Shown: positions 52,684 to 61,660, numbered from the stretch's first letter. The stretch is DNA of 64,000 nt from Rhizobiales bacterium PAR1 (GCA_002256205.1 NKIW01000003.1:1-64000); one strand, 5' to 3'. Notes: generated by a model from the letters alone, not told the origin. Numbers and translations are program-made.

Positions 52684-54378
52684 ATGCGTATCGATTGGAC
52701 CCAGACAATGATCGGGTCATCCGCTTTGCTTCACGGAGCGGATCACGATCAGACCGGCAAAGCCGGCGAAAGGACGGCAACGTCTTTCGCACTCGCGCGC
52801 CTTGCGGGACTTCTGAGCGTTTCTACCCTGATTGGCTTTTCGATCGCCTCGATGCCTTGGCGTGGCTCGGTGGCGACACTGCCGGAAATTCTCGCGCTGT
52901 CGGGCTTCCTGCTCGCGCATGTTACGGGGCTGTTGAGTGCGGCGCGGTTCGGCTGGCGCAAGGCTGCCGCCACAATGGTTCTGGCGCTTCCCTTCGCAAT
53001 TTTTGCCGGTCTTTCAGTGCAGGTTCTCGCCGCGTTGAGCGTGCTGGTCATCCTCGATGGTGTTGCGGCCTATGTCGCTGCAGGACGCTCGCGCTTTGCG
53101 GTTGTCGCGCCTGTAGGCGTTGCAACCTTCGTCGCGTTGGCAACCTTCGGGTTTGCCAGGACTGGCACGGGCGGCGCGATGCTGGTGCTGGCTGCGCTGA
53201 TTCCGACGCTGGTCACGGCGGTTCTGTCCCTCGCCCGACGGGAGGAAAACAAGGTCGAACTGGCACAAACAGAAATCGCGCGCCTCAATGCCCTGTTGCA
53301 GGCGAGCGCGGAAGGCGGAACGCGGCAGATGCTGGTGACCGATATTGTCGGCACCCTTGATCCGCTCGCGGCCAAGGGCTTCGAACAGCATCTTCATGCG
53401 GAAATGTTTCCGGAAGGCTCGGTTGTCGCTGCAACCCTGATCGCCGATCGTGTGCAGCTTCTGAATGCGCTCTCACGCGCCATCCATAGCGGTGAGCGCA
53501 CCGAGAGCCTGCGTCTGCGCGTGCGGCGCGATCCCGCCGGTGCCGGCTACCCGATGCCGCCGCGCTATGATGCGGTGGATTGCGCGGTTTATCCGATGCC
53601 GGGTGTTCCGGATCGTGCGGTTGTGGCGCTTGGACTTTCGGGTGCGATGGCTTCCGACGTCGCTCCGGCTGTTGTCTCCTCCGGCCTGCCGGATGCCGCT
53701 GTGCTGGCGCGGGCCATGCACGATTGCACGGCCCCGTTCAATGCCGGCCTAGGCTTTCTCGAAATGATAGCCGATCCGCGCCTTGCGCCGCGTGATATCG
53801 CGACATACCGCGATTTCGCCGCCGAAGCCCACAAGGCGATCTCCGAGGCGCATCGCAATTCGGTGTTGCTCGGGCGCTGGTTGCGGCAGGTTCGCGCGGC
53901 GGAAGAGCCGATCGAGGCGGCAGAAATAGCACCGGCACGGCTGGTTCAGGATGGCATTCGCGGGCTCAACCTGCGGGATGTCGTGGATCGCGGGGAACTC
54001 AGGATGATCGAGGTCGAGAGCCTGCCAGTCGCCTCCGTCTCGCTGGTTCAGGCCCGCTTCGCGGTGGAAGTTCTGCTGCGGTTTGCGCAAGGACAGGCGC
54101 GGTCCGAGGTCCGCCTGAGCCGTCAGGGACATGATCTGGTGCTCACGTGCCGGGTGGTCGGTGAGGATGCCGATGATGTCGCCGTCGATGCGTTTCAGGA
54201 TGCGCTCGAAAGGGCGGCCAGCACGGGCAATCTTCATTTCACGGCGGCTGAAGGCGGCCGGGAGCGTCGCCTTGTGCTGACCGATGCCTTTCCGGTCTCG
54301 CATCTGGTGTCGGTGGAGGATCAGCCGGCTGCCCATGGGACCGTCAAGCCTGTGAACCCGGTTCGGCTTGCATCATGA
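52684..54378 (+). CDS. Membrane histidine kinase-like protein with degenerate kinase domains
   Basis: 564 residues. Five to six transmembrane helices fill residues about 35-185. A HisKA-like segment follows with LARAMHDCTAPFNAGLGFLE, in which His346 occupies the phosphorylation position but the usual HELRTPL is changed to HDCTAPF. The C-terminal part (about 440-550) has the length of an ATPase domain, but I see neither an N-box nor the DxGxG boxes. It may therefore be a pseudokinase or a phosphotransfer protein in the style of ChpT. It overlaps the next frame and is followed by a peptidoglycan-binding protein and a DUF1491 gene in one operon. Confidence 0.8.
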   Translation: MRIDWTQTMIGSSALLHGADHDQTGKAGERTATSFALARLAGLLSVSTLIGFSIASMPWRGSVATLPEILALSGFLLAHVTGLLSAARFGWRKAAATMVLALPFAIFAGLSVQVLAALSVLVILDGVAAYVAAGRSRFAVVAPVGVATFVALATFGFARTGTGGAMLVLAALIPTLVTAVLSLARREENKVELAQTEIARLNALLQASAEGGTRQMLVTDIVGTLDPLAAKGFEQHLHAEMFPEGSVVAATLIADRVQLLNALSRAIHSGERTESLRLRVRRDPAGAGYPMPPRYDAVDCAVYPMPGVPDRAVVALGLSGAMASDVAPAVVSSGLPDAAVLARAMHDCTAPFNAGLGFLEMIADPRLAPRDIATYRDFAAEAHKAISEAHRNSVLLGRWLRQVRAAEEPIEAAEIAPARLVQDGIRGLNLRDVVDRGELRMIEVESLPVASVSLVQARFAVEVLLRFAQGQARSEVRLSRQGHDLVLTCRVVGEDADDVAVDAFQDALERAASTGNLHFTAAEGGRERRLVLTDAFPVSHLVSVEDQPAAHGTVKPVNPVRLAS

Positions 54379-54404
54379 GCCGTCATCAAGGGAGTGGAGA
54401 ACCG

Positions 54405-55238
54405 ATGAACGATCGCGTGAAATCCGAACGTCGTCCTGCCAGCTCGCGGCCGGAGACTGCGGGTGGAAGGCGCCTGTTGCCGAAAAATCCGCTGGCTGGA
54501 GTCGCGCTGCCCAGAAGTCTTCTGACGCGCAATCGTTTGATCGCCGGGCTGGGGTGCCTGTTCGCTGGCGCAATCGTGGTCAACGCGGTGATGCTCCAGA
54601 ACGAGAAGCATCCGTCGCCGCTGTTCCGGACGGTGGCCAAAGCCAACGAACCCTTCCCGGTTCCGCCAGTGCGGCCGGATGCGGCGGCGGCGCGGAATGC
54701 TGCTGCGCCGACACCGGTGCAGACTGCTGCGCCCAAACCTGCCCCCGCCGACAAGACGAAGGCGCCTGAAAAGGCCGCTGCCCCTGAAACCAGCGATGCG
54801 CTCGTTGCGGAGATCCAGCGCGAACTTGGCAAGCGCGGCTATTTCAAGGGCGAGGCCACCGGCAAGGTCGGTGCTGCAACGACGCAGGCGATCCGCGATT
54901 TCCAGTTCGCGCAGCGCATGGCGGTTGATGGCAAGCCGAGCGAGCCGCTTCTGAACGATATTCAGGCCTCCAAGGTGACGATGAAGGATGAACTCGTCGA
55001 CCTCCTGAAGCGAACGGCCGGTGCAGAGGACAAGACGGTCAAAACCGTGTCGGATGTGCAAAAAGCCCTCAACAAGGTCGGCTACGGCCCGCTCTCGGAG
55101 GATGGCCAGCTCGGCCCCTCGACCAAGCAGGCGCTGGCGAAATTCGAGGCCGACAAGAAACTTCCGCCGCGCGGTGAGCCGAAAGGGCCGGTGCTCAAGG
55201 TGCTGGCTTCGGCGAGCGGCGTGCAGATCTCCCAGTGA
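54405..55238 (+). CDS. Membrane-anchored protein with two peptidoglycan-binding (PG_binding_1) domains
   Basis: About 277 residues. One transmembrane helix (LIAGLGCLFAGAIVVNAVML), an Ala/Pro/Lys-rich linker, then two PG_binding_1 repeats: EIQRELGKRGYFKGEATGKV with TTQAIRDFQ, and DVQKALNKVGYGPLSEDGQL with TKQALAKFE. It likely attaches an inner-membrane function to the cell wall. The ATG at 54405 has GTGGAG upstream; an ATG at 54375 overlaps the kinase-like gene stop (ATGA) and is an alternative. Confidence 0.85.
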   Translation: MNDRVKSERRPASSRPETAGGRRLLPKNPLAGVALPRSLLTRNRLIAGLGCLFAGAIVVNAVMLQNEKHPSPLFRTVAKANEPFPVPPVRPDAAAARNAAAPTPVQTAAPKPAPADKTKAPEKAAAPETSDALVAEIQRELGKRGYFKGEATGKVGAATTQAIRDFQFAQRMAVDGKPSEPLLNDIQASKVTMKDELVDLLKRTAGAEDKTVKTVSDVQKALNKVGYGPLSEDGQLGPSTKQALAKFEADKKLPPRGEPKGPVLKVLASASGVQISQ

Positions 55239-55260
55239 CGGCAACGGAAGGGCGCTGACA

Positions 55261-55602
55261 ATGCGCCTGACAAGCGACTTTTTTGTTTCGGCCTATATCC
55301 GGCGCTGCGGTGTCGAGGGCGCCTTTGCGGCCCTGCGCCGACGCGGTGGGGCAGAGGCGGGAGCGATCTTCATCCTCGTCGATCGGCTTGATGGCACGGG
55401 AACGCTCTATGGCCCGGCCTCGCAATCGGCATACGAGGATCGCCCTTCCGACAGGGCGTTCACCCGGCTGCACAAGGCAGAGGTTCTGCCGCGCGAGGAC
55501 ATCGAGGCACGGATCGAGAAGGAAATCCGCTTCGATCCGGATTGCTGGATCGTCGAGGTTGAGGAGCGGCAGGGGCGTCACTTTTTGGAAACGGTGATCT
55601 GA
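55261..55602 (+). CDS. DUF1491-family protein
   Basis: 113 residues, matching the alphaproteobacterial DUF1491 family: RLTSDFFVSAYIRRC at the start, GAEAGAIFILVDRLDG, LYGPA and FDPDCWIVEVE near the end. The function is unknown. It starts 22 bp after the peptidoglycan-binding gene and is probably part of the same operon. Confidence 0.9.
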   Translation: MRLTSDFFVSAYIRRCGVEGAFAALRRRGGAEAGAIFILVDRLDGTGTLYGPASQSAYEDRPSDRAFTRLHKAEVLPREDIEARIEKEIRFDPDCWIVEVEERQGRHFLETVI

Positions 55603-55733
55603 TGCCGCGCACTTCAGGCCCTGCTTCGGCGCGGTTCTTAAGCAGGCTTTAACAAATTGCCCCCACTTTGCCCGTAGGAGACTGATTCGGACGCCTGTTA
55701 TGGCCTATCCGCAGTCGCCGGAGGAGAATGGCC

Positions 55734-55931
55734 ATGGGCGAACTTATCCGCTTCAGGCCTCGTCAAGGGGCCAGACCAGCAGCGTCAGCTTCCGCAACCG
55801 CGGAGGCAGGCAGCACGGGCGGCGCACAAATCCTGCTTTTCCTGGGGGTGCGCTACGAGCGCCATCAGGATGACAGCGCCACGCAGGGCAAGAGCCCGGT
55901 GCGGCGCGCAAGCCGGCGCAAGCGCGCCTGA
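55734..55931 (+). CDS. Small conserved-type protein beginning MGELIRF
   Basis: 65 residues, mostly basic and Ala/Arg-rich. The opening MGELIRFRPR is shared by a group of short Hyphomicrobiales proteins of unknown function. GAGGAG (55721-55726) lies seven bases before ATG 55734, better placed than the ATG two codons earlier. The C-terminal half is not conserved in any way I recognise. Confidence 0.6.
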   Translation: MGELIRFRPRQGARPAASASATAEAGSTGGAQILLFLGVRYERHQDDSATQGKSPVRRASRRKRA

Positions 55932-56075
55932 TCGATCTCGCGCTGGCACGTTTCGCCAGCGCACAAATTCCCCGATGCGCCATCGCGGTCGGGGTCGCAC
56001 CCGTGAGCCGGTCCGGCTTCGGGTGTGTGTGCTTTGCGTACCCCAACATGTGATGTGGTGTGACGGAGGCTCACG

Positions 56076-56957
56076 ATGGCAACCCCGATGGCCTTTGGCA
56101 AAAAGATGTTCCGCCGAAATCCGGCGCGGACAGCGCTTCTGTCGGTGCTGGTGACGCTGCCGCTCACCGGGTGCCTCAACACGACTGGCGATTTCGGGCG
56201 CGCGCAAAAGGGCTTCACCGAGGATGTTCTGCTGCCGTTTACTGGCACCGTTTCAGGCCGCATGCGGGGCGAGCCGGTTTCCTTCTACGCCCTGACCGAA
56301 GACGAAAAGGAATTGCGCAACCGCGCCTGGAACTTCCTGATGCCGGAAAAAGATGCCCCCGCCGGCACCTGGCAGCAGGATCACCAGAGTTTTTACCACA
56401 TCCTGCCGCCGCGTGAGCCGGATATCACGCTCTATCACCGCACGATCATGGGCGGGCCGCAATTTGGCACGCTTGTCGGCGATTCGCCGATTGCGCGCCG
56501 GGTCTCGAACCCCGCCGGCAGCTTTACCTCGCTGGTGTCTCGCTACAACCGCGTTCGTGACCGCGTGATGGCTGATCATGCGCTGATCCCCTATTTCAAG
56601 CTGATCGCCAATCAGGTGACGCAGGCTGATCACGTACGCGCAAAAAGCCTTGAACACGTCGGTAACCTCACCGAGGAACAGCGCAGCGAGGCGCAGGCCC
56701 GGATGTGCGAGAATGCGCTGATCATCGCGCGGGTGAACTGGGCCTTCTTCGACAAGGCGGAGCAGTATCGCTATTCGCTCGAGCATCTGATGGTCGAGGG
56801 ACCGGAGCGTGAAGCGATCCCCGCCGAGCGGACGCTGATGGCCTATGAGAACGACATCGGCAAATTCACCCGTGACACTCATATTCCCTCAAGCTGCATG
56901 CGCGATGCGGAAATGCCGCCGGTCCTCACTCCGCGTCCGCTGGTGCGCAAGGGCTGA
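56076..56957 (+). CDS. Predicted lipoprotein (unknown)
   Basis: 293 residues with a signal peptide and lipobox (LLSVLVTLPLTGC, Cys near 33). The mature part is mostly helical, with EDEKELRNRAWNFLMP, LYHRTIMGGPQFG and RMCENALIIARVNWAFFDKA; a predicted alpha-helical coil is likely in 150-240. No family was recognised. It is convergent with the DUF1254 gene. Confidence 0.75.
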   Translation: MATPMAFGKKMFRRNPARTALLSVLVTLPLTGCLNTTGDFGRAQKGFTEDVLLPFTGTVSGRMRGEPVSFYALTEDEKELRNRAWNFLMPEKDAPAGTWQQDHQSFYHILPPREPDITLYHRTIMGGPQFGTLVGDSPIARRVSNPAGSFTSLVSRYNRVRDRVMADHALIPYFKLIANQVTQADHVRAKSLEHVGNLTEEQRSEAQARMCENALIIARVNWAFFDKAEQYRYSLEHLMVEGPEREAIPAERTLMAYENDIGKFTRDTHIPSSCMRDAEMPPVLTPRPLVRKG

Positions 56958-56988
56958 TCGTCTTGGGGGCTTGACGCCCGCGCCAATC

Positions 56989-57537
56989 TCAGTTCGGGAG
57001 CACTTCCGAAGTGCATTGCGCCTCGCGCAGCACAGCCTCCGCGCGTTCGCGCCCGCTGGGGCGGTCCACGAACACTTTGATGATCGCAAGGCCCTGCGCG
57101 CGCGGCGCGGGAATGCGCACTTCCTCCACCGCCTGATCCTCTTCGTCGAGGCGGGCGATGCGGTCGAGCTGGGTCTGTGTGGCGAGCACCACATCAAGGC
57201 TACCGCCTGTCGCTGCGCGATCCGAGACGGACGAGAAGATTCCACGACGCCGCTCGGCAAAAACAATCGCCAGAAAGGTCTCCGACAAAGGAACCCGAAC
57301 GCGCAACGGGCCGCTGCCAAGATCGTAGCGGCAAACGGCCAGCGCAAAGGCGGGGTCGGAATAGGGCAGTTGCCGCGCGGTCTCCTCCGGGATGAAGGCG
57401 ATGGCATTGACCGGCGTCTCAGCTTCGAGCCGCGAGAAGGCATCGGAGCGTGCAAGCCTCGGAAGGGCGAAAGTGCTCGCGATATGGCTGATGCCGGTGA
57501 CCACCACGAAGAGAACAAGCCAGACGAAGGCTCTCAT
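56989..57537 (-). CDS. DUF1254-like envelope protein
   Basis: 182 residues with an N-terminal signal or anchor (FVWLVLFVVVTGISHIAS). LPYSDPAFALAVCRYDLGSG and LRVRVPLSETFLAIVFAERR match the short alphaproteobacterial DUF1254 proteins. The gene starts with an ATGA overlap on the preceding DUF1214 gene, the usual two-gene arrangement for this family. Function unknown. Confidence 0.8.
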   Translation of the reverse strand: MRAFVWLVLFVVVTGISHIASTFALPRLARSDAFSRLEAETPVNAIAFIPEETARQLPYSDPAFALAVCRYDLGSGPLRVRVPLSETFLAIVFAERRRGIFSSVSDRAATGGSLDVVLATQTQLDRIARLDEEDQAVEEVRIPAPRAQGLAIIKVFVDRPSGRERAEAVLREAQCTSEVLPN

Positions 57538-58115
57538 GTCGGGCATCCAGTCTTGCGCAGGGTCGGCAATGTACGGATGTCGAGCTGTGTGGCGGTAGCG
57601 GCCAGCGGCGTTTCATAGAAGCGCAGGATGACTTCAAACGTGCCGGTGCTCCGGCCCGTGGGCAGCCAGTTTCCCGCTTGCGGATCGGGACCAATTTCGA
57701 TGGAGAAGCGTCCCTCGTGGTTGCGGGCAATCTCCGACGAGGTGAAACCCGTCCGTTCGGCAAGGTTCGAAACAAGCCTGCCGCTGCGGTCGACAAGCGT
57801 GATTGTCCAGTAGCGCGCGACCGGGAAGGGGCTGGTCAATTGATACTGGCAGGATGAGTCCAGCGGTGTTCCTTCGCTGTCGATGCGGGATTGCAGGGCA
57901 AAGCCCTCTCCCGAGGCCAGTGGCAGGCCGCCTTCGGCGAAGAGCCGAGCGCGGGCATAAGGATCGATATCCGGCGCACCGACGCGGGGCGAAAATGACC
58001 AGCCGTTGAGCTGTCTTACGAACAAGGGCGCGCCGGAGCCGACAGCAAACGCCGTCAACGCCAGTCCTAAGACACCTCCCGAGAGGCAAATGATCAGGAA
58101 AAAGACGATGTGCAT
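57534..58115 (-). CDS. DUF1214 envelope protein
   Basis: 193 residues, N-terminal membrane anchor (FFLIICLSGGVLGLALTAFAV), then the DUF1214 domain with DPYARARLFAEGGLPL, SPFPVARYWTITLVD, EIARNHEGRFSIEIGP and GNWLPTG. Translationally coupled to the DUF1254-like gene and only 12 bp after the PBP1A stop on the same strand, so the three could be one transcript. Function unknown. Confidence 0.88.
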   Translation of the reverse strand: MHIVFFLIICLSGGVLGLALTAFAVGSGAPLFVRQLNGWSFSPRVGAPDIDPYARARLFAEGGLPLASGEGFALQSRIDSEGTPLDSSCQYQLTSPFPVARYWTITLVDRSGRLVSNLAERTGFTSSEIARNHEGRFSIEIGPDPQAGNWLPTGRSTGTFEVILRFYETPLAATATQLDIRTLPTLRKTGCPT

Positions 58116-58127
58116 GCGAGCCGGATA

Positions 58128-60317
58128 TCAGGAGCGTCTCGCCGGACCTGCCGGCACCTCAGAAACCGGCCCTTCTGGCGCATCGGCCTCCAGCGCCTCG
58201 ATCTCCTTCAGGAGCGCCTTGCCGCGCGGCGATAGGCGGTATAGGCGCCCGGCTTGCGGCAGTTGCGCCTCACCGGCGCCGGCGATTTCCGCGAGCTTGG
58301 CATCCCGCGAGGGCTTGTCCTCATCGCCAAGGCCAAGGATATTTTTCGTCTCGATATCGAGATGCGCAAAAGCCATGACGTGCTGGAAAGCCATGGCGGG
58401 AAGGGAGCCACCGGTCATGTTGCGGGTGGCGGAATAGTCGTCATTCCCGAACCAGACTGCGGCCGTGAAATTGCCGGTGTAACCGACGAACCAGGCGTTG
58501 CGGTATTCATCCGTCGTGCCGGTCTTGCCGGCGGAAGGCACGCCCGGCAGCAGCGCGCGCTTGCCGGTACCATCGGTCACTACCTTGCGCATCATCCGGT
58601 TCATATCGAGTGCGACGTAGGACGGGATCGTTTGCGGGCGGGCATCAAGATTGGTGTCGGCGCGGTAGATCACCTCATCGTTCGCCCCGAGGATTTCGCG
58701 GGCGACATAGGGTTTGGTCTGCTTGCCGCCGTTGGCGAAGGCGTTGAAGCCCGTCGCCATGTCGATCACCGTGACCTCCGAAACACCGAGCGGCATGCCG
58801 GGAATATCGCGCACTTCATTGGCAAAACCGGTGGCGCGGATGAGTTCGTGAACCCGCCCGCGCCCCGCCTTGTGATTGCCCTTGCCGATCTTCTCGTTGA
58901 GCTGGATCGGGATCGTGTTGATGGATTTTGCCAGCGCGACGGTCGCGGTCATCGAGCCGCCGTAGGAGCGGCCATAGTTCTGCGGACACCATTGCCGGCC
59001 AAAATTAATGCAGGTCGGCTTGTCGACGACGATGCTGGACGGGGTGATCACGCCATCAAGCAGGGCTGTCGCGTAGACATAGGGCTTGAAGGAGGAGCCG
59101 GGCTGGCGCATCGCCTGCGTCGCGCGGTTAAACTGGCTCGCACCATAATCCCGCCCGCCAACCATGGCTCGCAAGCCGCCGGAATGGTCCAGCACGACCA
59201 TGGCGCTCTGATGGACGCCATAGGAGGGGCCTTGCTGGCGCAAAATCGCATCGAGCGCGCGCTCGGCGTGCTTTTGCAGGCCGGGGTCGATGGTGGCGCG
59301 CACAGTCAGCACACGCTGGTTACCGAGCTTGCCAGCTTGCGCGAGCTGTTTGATTTCCTCGAAGCCGTAATCAAGCGCGTAATCCGCGATATTCTGGTTT
59401 GCGCGCTCCACGGGGGTGGCGGGGTTGCGCAGGGCTGTTGAGATCTGCCCCTGGGTCAGGAAGCCGGCTTCCACCATGTTCGAGAGAACATCCGCCGCAC
59501 GGGCGCGGGCTGCTGGGAGGTTCACGGTCGGTGAATATTTCGATGGTGCCTTGAATAAACCGGCGATCATCGCGGATTCAGCGAGGCTAAGATCGCGAAC
59601 ATCCTTGCCGAAGTAGTGTTCGGCAGCCGATTGCACGCCGAAAACACCATTCCCGAGATAGGCGCGGTCGAGATAGAGCTTCAGGATTTCCTGCTTGGGG
59701 AGACGCGCTTCCAGCCAGAAGGCAAGGAAAGCCTCCTTGATCTTGCGTTCGATGGAACGCTCGTTGGTCAGGAACAGGTTCTTGGCAAGCTGCTGGGTAA
59801 TGGTCGAGCCGCCTTGCACGACGCCATTCGCGCGGGCATTGGCTGCCAGTGCGCGGACTAGGCCCGAGGGGTCAATGCCGAAATGCTCGTAGAACCGGCG
59901 ATCCTCGGTCGCGAGCGCGGCCTTGATCAGATGCTCGGGCAATTCATCGATCGGGATCGCCTTGGCATGGAGAATGCCGCGCCGGCCAATGACTGTGCCG
60001 GTCTGGTCGATGAAGGTGACAGCAAGATCCTGCTGCTTCAGCCACTGGTCTTCGTTGACGGCCCGGAATGCCGGTTTCGCCAGCGCCGTCAACAGCACGC
60101 TGCCGATAGCGGCATAGGTCAGCGCTTCGCATGCGAGCGTGACGACGATTCGCCCCGTATTCGAGGGTTCGAGACGGTCGGAAAGGGCCCGAATACGCCA
60201 GAGCCCCTCGTTGAAACGCTCGCCGAGGGCGTGAAGGGAATGCTCAAGCCAAGCATCCGCATCGCGCAGGCGGCGCGCCAGACGTTCCCCGAAGGAAATT
60301 TTCCGGAAATCGGCCAT
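58128..60317 (-). CDS. Class A penicillin-binding protein (PBP1A type)
   Basis: Bifunctional peptidoglycan glycosyltransferase/transpeptidase of 729 residues. After one transmembrane helix (about 65-85) the GT51 domain shows ATEDRRFYEHFGIDPSGLVRA with the catalytic Glu and GGSTITQQLAKNLFL. The transpeptidase domain has the active Ser in QPGSSFKP, a SIN motif in LAKSINT and KTG in AGKTGTTDEY. The long N-terminus is basic and cytoplasmic. It is divergent from the ycgN gene. Confidence 0.95.
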   Translation of the reverse strand: MADFRKISFGERLARRLRDADAWLEHSLHALGERFNEGLWRIRALSDRLEPSNTGRIVVTLACEALTYAAIGSVLLTALAKPAFRAVNEDQWLKQQDLAVTFIDQTGTVIGRRGILHAKAIPIDELPEHLIKAALATEDRRFYEHFGIDPSGLVRALAANARANGVVQGGSTITQQLAKNLFLTNERSIERKIKEAFLAFWLEARLPKQEILKLYLDRAYLGNGVFGVQSAAEHYFGKDVRDLSLAESAMIAGLFKAPSKYSPTVNLPAARARAADVLSNMVEAGFLTQGQISTALRNPATPVERANQNIADYALDYGFEEIKQLAQAGKLGNQRVLTVRATIDPGLQKHAERALDAILRQQGPSYGVHQSAMVVLDHSGGLRAMVGGRDYGASQFNRATQAMRQPGSSFKPYVYATALLDGVITPSSIVVDKPTCINFGRQWCPQNYGRSYGGSMTATVALAKSINTIPIQLNEKIGKGNHKAGRGRVHELIRATGFANEVRDIPGMPLGVSEVTVIDMATGFNAFANGGKQTKPYVAREILGANDEVIYRADTNLDARPQTIPSYVALDMNRMMRKVVTDGTGKRALLPGVPSAGKTGTTDEYRNAWFVGYTGNFTAAVWFGNDDYSATRNMTGGSLPAMAFQHVMAFAHLDIETKNILGLGDEDKPSRDAKLAEIAGAGEAQLPQAGRLYRLSPRGKALLKEIEALEADAPEGPVSEVPAGPARRS

Positions 60318-60444
60318 TCAGGTGCTGCTCGCGGACGAAGAATGATCGCTTCTACCCCGGAGGGCGCCACAAGACCAGTGGGTTCGATGCGACAGCGACA
60401 TCACAACGACTTGACGTTGTGGAGGGCGCACGACAAGGGAAGAT

Positions 60445-60942
60445 ATGTCCGAATCTTCAGCACCTTTCTGGAAAACCAAGCGCCTCGACGACATGAGCGA
60501 AGCGGAATGGGAAAGCCTCTGCGACGGCTGCGGGCGCTGCTGTCTCATCAAGATGGAAGATGAGGACACCGGGCGCTATTATTTCACCGATGTCGCCTGC
60601 AAGCTCTTCGATGCCGGAACCTGCCGCTGCCGTGACTACCCGAACCGGGACAAGGAAGTGCCGGATTGCGTGCGGCTGACCCCGGAAAATGCCGGGTCGC
60701 TCGGCTGGATGCCGCCGAGTTGCGCTTACCGCCTTCTGTCGGAAGGGAAAAATCTGCCAGAATGGCACCCCTTGGTGTCGGGTGATCCAAAAACAGTCGA
60801 GACAGCTGGGGTAAGTATTAGAAATCGCGTATTTGCCCTCGAAAATGAGGTTTCTATCCCGGAATTGGTTGAAAGAATACGAAAATGGCCAGGGCAGTGG
60901 CCGCGCAGGCCGAGCAGTAGTGTTACCAAGATGGGTAAATAG
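60445..60942 (+). CDS. YcgN/UPF0260 cysteine-cluster protein
   Basis: 165 residues. It holds the cysteine pattern [32 protein letters not shown] and VPDCVRL, typical of the YkgJ-like zinc/iron-chelating family (PF03692, UPF0260). The function is unknown. AAGGGAAG precedes the ATG. Its end is followed by the 304-bp leader region of the GTA cluster. Confidence 0.92.
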   Translation: MSESSAPFWKTKRLDDMSEAEWESLCDGCGRCCLIKMEDEDTGRYYFTDVACKLFDAGTCRCRDYPNRDKEVPDCVRLTPENAGSLGWMPPSCAYRLLSEGKNLPEWHPLVSGDPKTVETAGVSIRNRVFALENEVSIPELVERIRKWPGQWPRRPSSSVTKMGK

Positions 60943-60955
60943 TCCCCGTTATTAA

Positions 60956-60975
60956 CCTAAACGTGGAAATTTAGG
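60956..60975. promoter_or_regulatory. Inverted repeat just upstream of the GTA promoter
   Basis: CCTAAA, eight bases, TTTAGG. It ends 10 bp before the -35 hexamer, a usual place for an activator site. The 8-mer TAACCTAA overlapping its left arm (60953-60960) also occurs upstream of the GafYZ-like genes (50109-50116). Confidence 0.45.
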
Positions 60976-60985
60976 ATTTTTGTCT

Positions 60986-61014
60986 TTGACAGTGTCACGC
61001 TGTTGGGCTATCAC
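60986..61014 (+). promoter_or_regulatory. Candidate promoter of the GTA cluster
   Basis: TTGACA (60986-60991), exactly 17 bp, then TATCAC (61009-61014). The -35 is consensus and the -10 is imperfect, as in an activator-dependent promoter. Transcription would start near 61021 and meet the terminator about 130 bases later. Confidence 0.55.
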
Positions 61015-61151
61015 TTCCTCACGCTCCGGAATTGCGGATTGAGACAATTCTCCCGGACCAGAGCGCGACAGAGTCTCCCACATGGCTATTACACTTCAGG
61101 CGTCGGAGAGGGCGCGGATACCGTTTTGCAGCGGAATTATTCAAATGACCG

Positions 61152-61180
61152 GGGTCTGCGTTCACGCAGGCCCTTTTTTT
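61152..61180 (+). terminator. Intrinsic terminator in the GTA leader
   Basis: GGGTCTGCG pairs with CGCAGGCCC (nine pairs, one G-U) around a TTCA loop and is followed by seven T. It lies between the candidate promoter and the first structural gene, so read-through or antitermination is needed to express the cluster from that promoter. The promoter-terminator unit could alternatively be a free-standing small RNA gene. Confidence 0.9.
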
Positions 61181-61246
61181 ATGTCCTCCGCCGAGGGCGC
61201 ACGCGTTTCACAGTCAAGTCTGGATTTGAGGAAGGAAGATACTGTT

Positions 61247-61660
61247 ATGATCCTGAATAAGGAGAAATCGAACTTAGCAGATCAGTCTGTCAAAAAGGCA
61301 GCCGCGCCCCGTAGACGCGTGGTTTCGCGGCTCTGGCGTACAGCCGAGCGACAGGTTGCGGAAATCGAAACGCGCATGGCCGGCGCCTCGGATGATCCGC
61401 TGGCGCTCGAGCGCGACGCCAAGACCCTCGCCATCATTGCCAAGACGATCCGCGATCTTGTTGCCATCGACGGTGAAGCGAGCGAGTTCAATAGCCGGAC
61501 AAAAGCGAAGGAGCAGGCTACTTATGGTGCAAAAGCCCACCTGCTTGCCGCCGCCGATTCCGGTGACCTCGGACCCCGCGATATCGAAGGTTTCCGTGCC
61601 GAACTTGCGCGCCGACTTGATGAGTTGCGTGGAGAACGAGCAGGGAGCGCAGCTTCTTGA
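61247..61660 (+). CDS. GTA small terminase-like protein (g1)
   Basis: 137 residues. A basic N-terminus is followed by RLWRTAERQVAEIETRM and ERDAKTLAIIAKTIRDLVAI, a helical pattern found in the first protein of RcGTA-type clusters, which acts as small terminase in DNA packaging. The start at 61247 has GAGGAAGGAAG upstream; a longer frame from 61082 would run through the leader terminator and is rejected. It overlaps the large terminase gene by 41 bp. Confidence 0.8.
   Translation: MILNKEKSNLADQSVKKAAAPRRRVVSRLWRTAERQVAEIETRMAGASDDPLALERDAKTLAIIAKTIRDLVAIDGEASEFNSRTKAKEQATYGAKAHLLAAADSGDLGPRDIEGFRAELARRLDELRGERAGSAAS

Larger units (their letters stand above)
60943..61246 (+). other. Leader region of the GTA cluster
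   Basis: No credible gene lies in these 304 bp. In order they contain an inverted repeat (60956-60975), a promoter-like pair (60986-61014), about 140 bp of untranslated leader, a strong intrinsic terminator (61152-61180) and a further 67 bp before the first GTA gene. A weak in-frame extension of the small terminase into this leader has no support. Confidence 0.7.

Noticed and set aside
61082-61246. Longer version of the GTA small terminase beginning in the leader
   Set aside because: It would translate through a strong terminator hairpin; ATG 61247 has a good ribosome site and gives the expected length.
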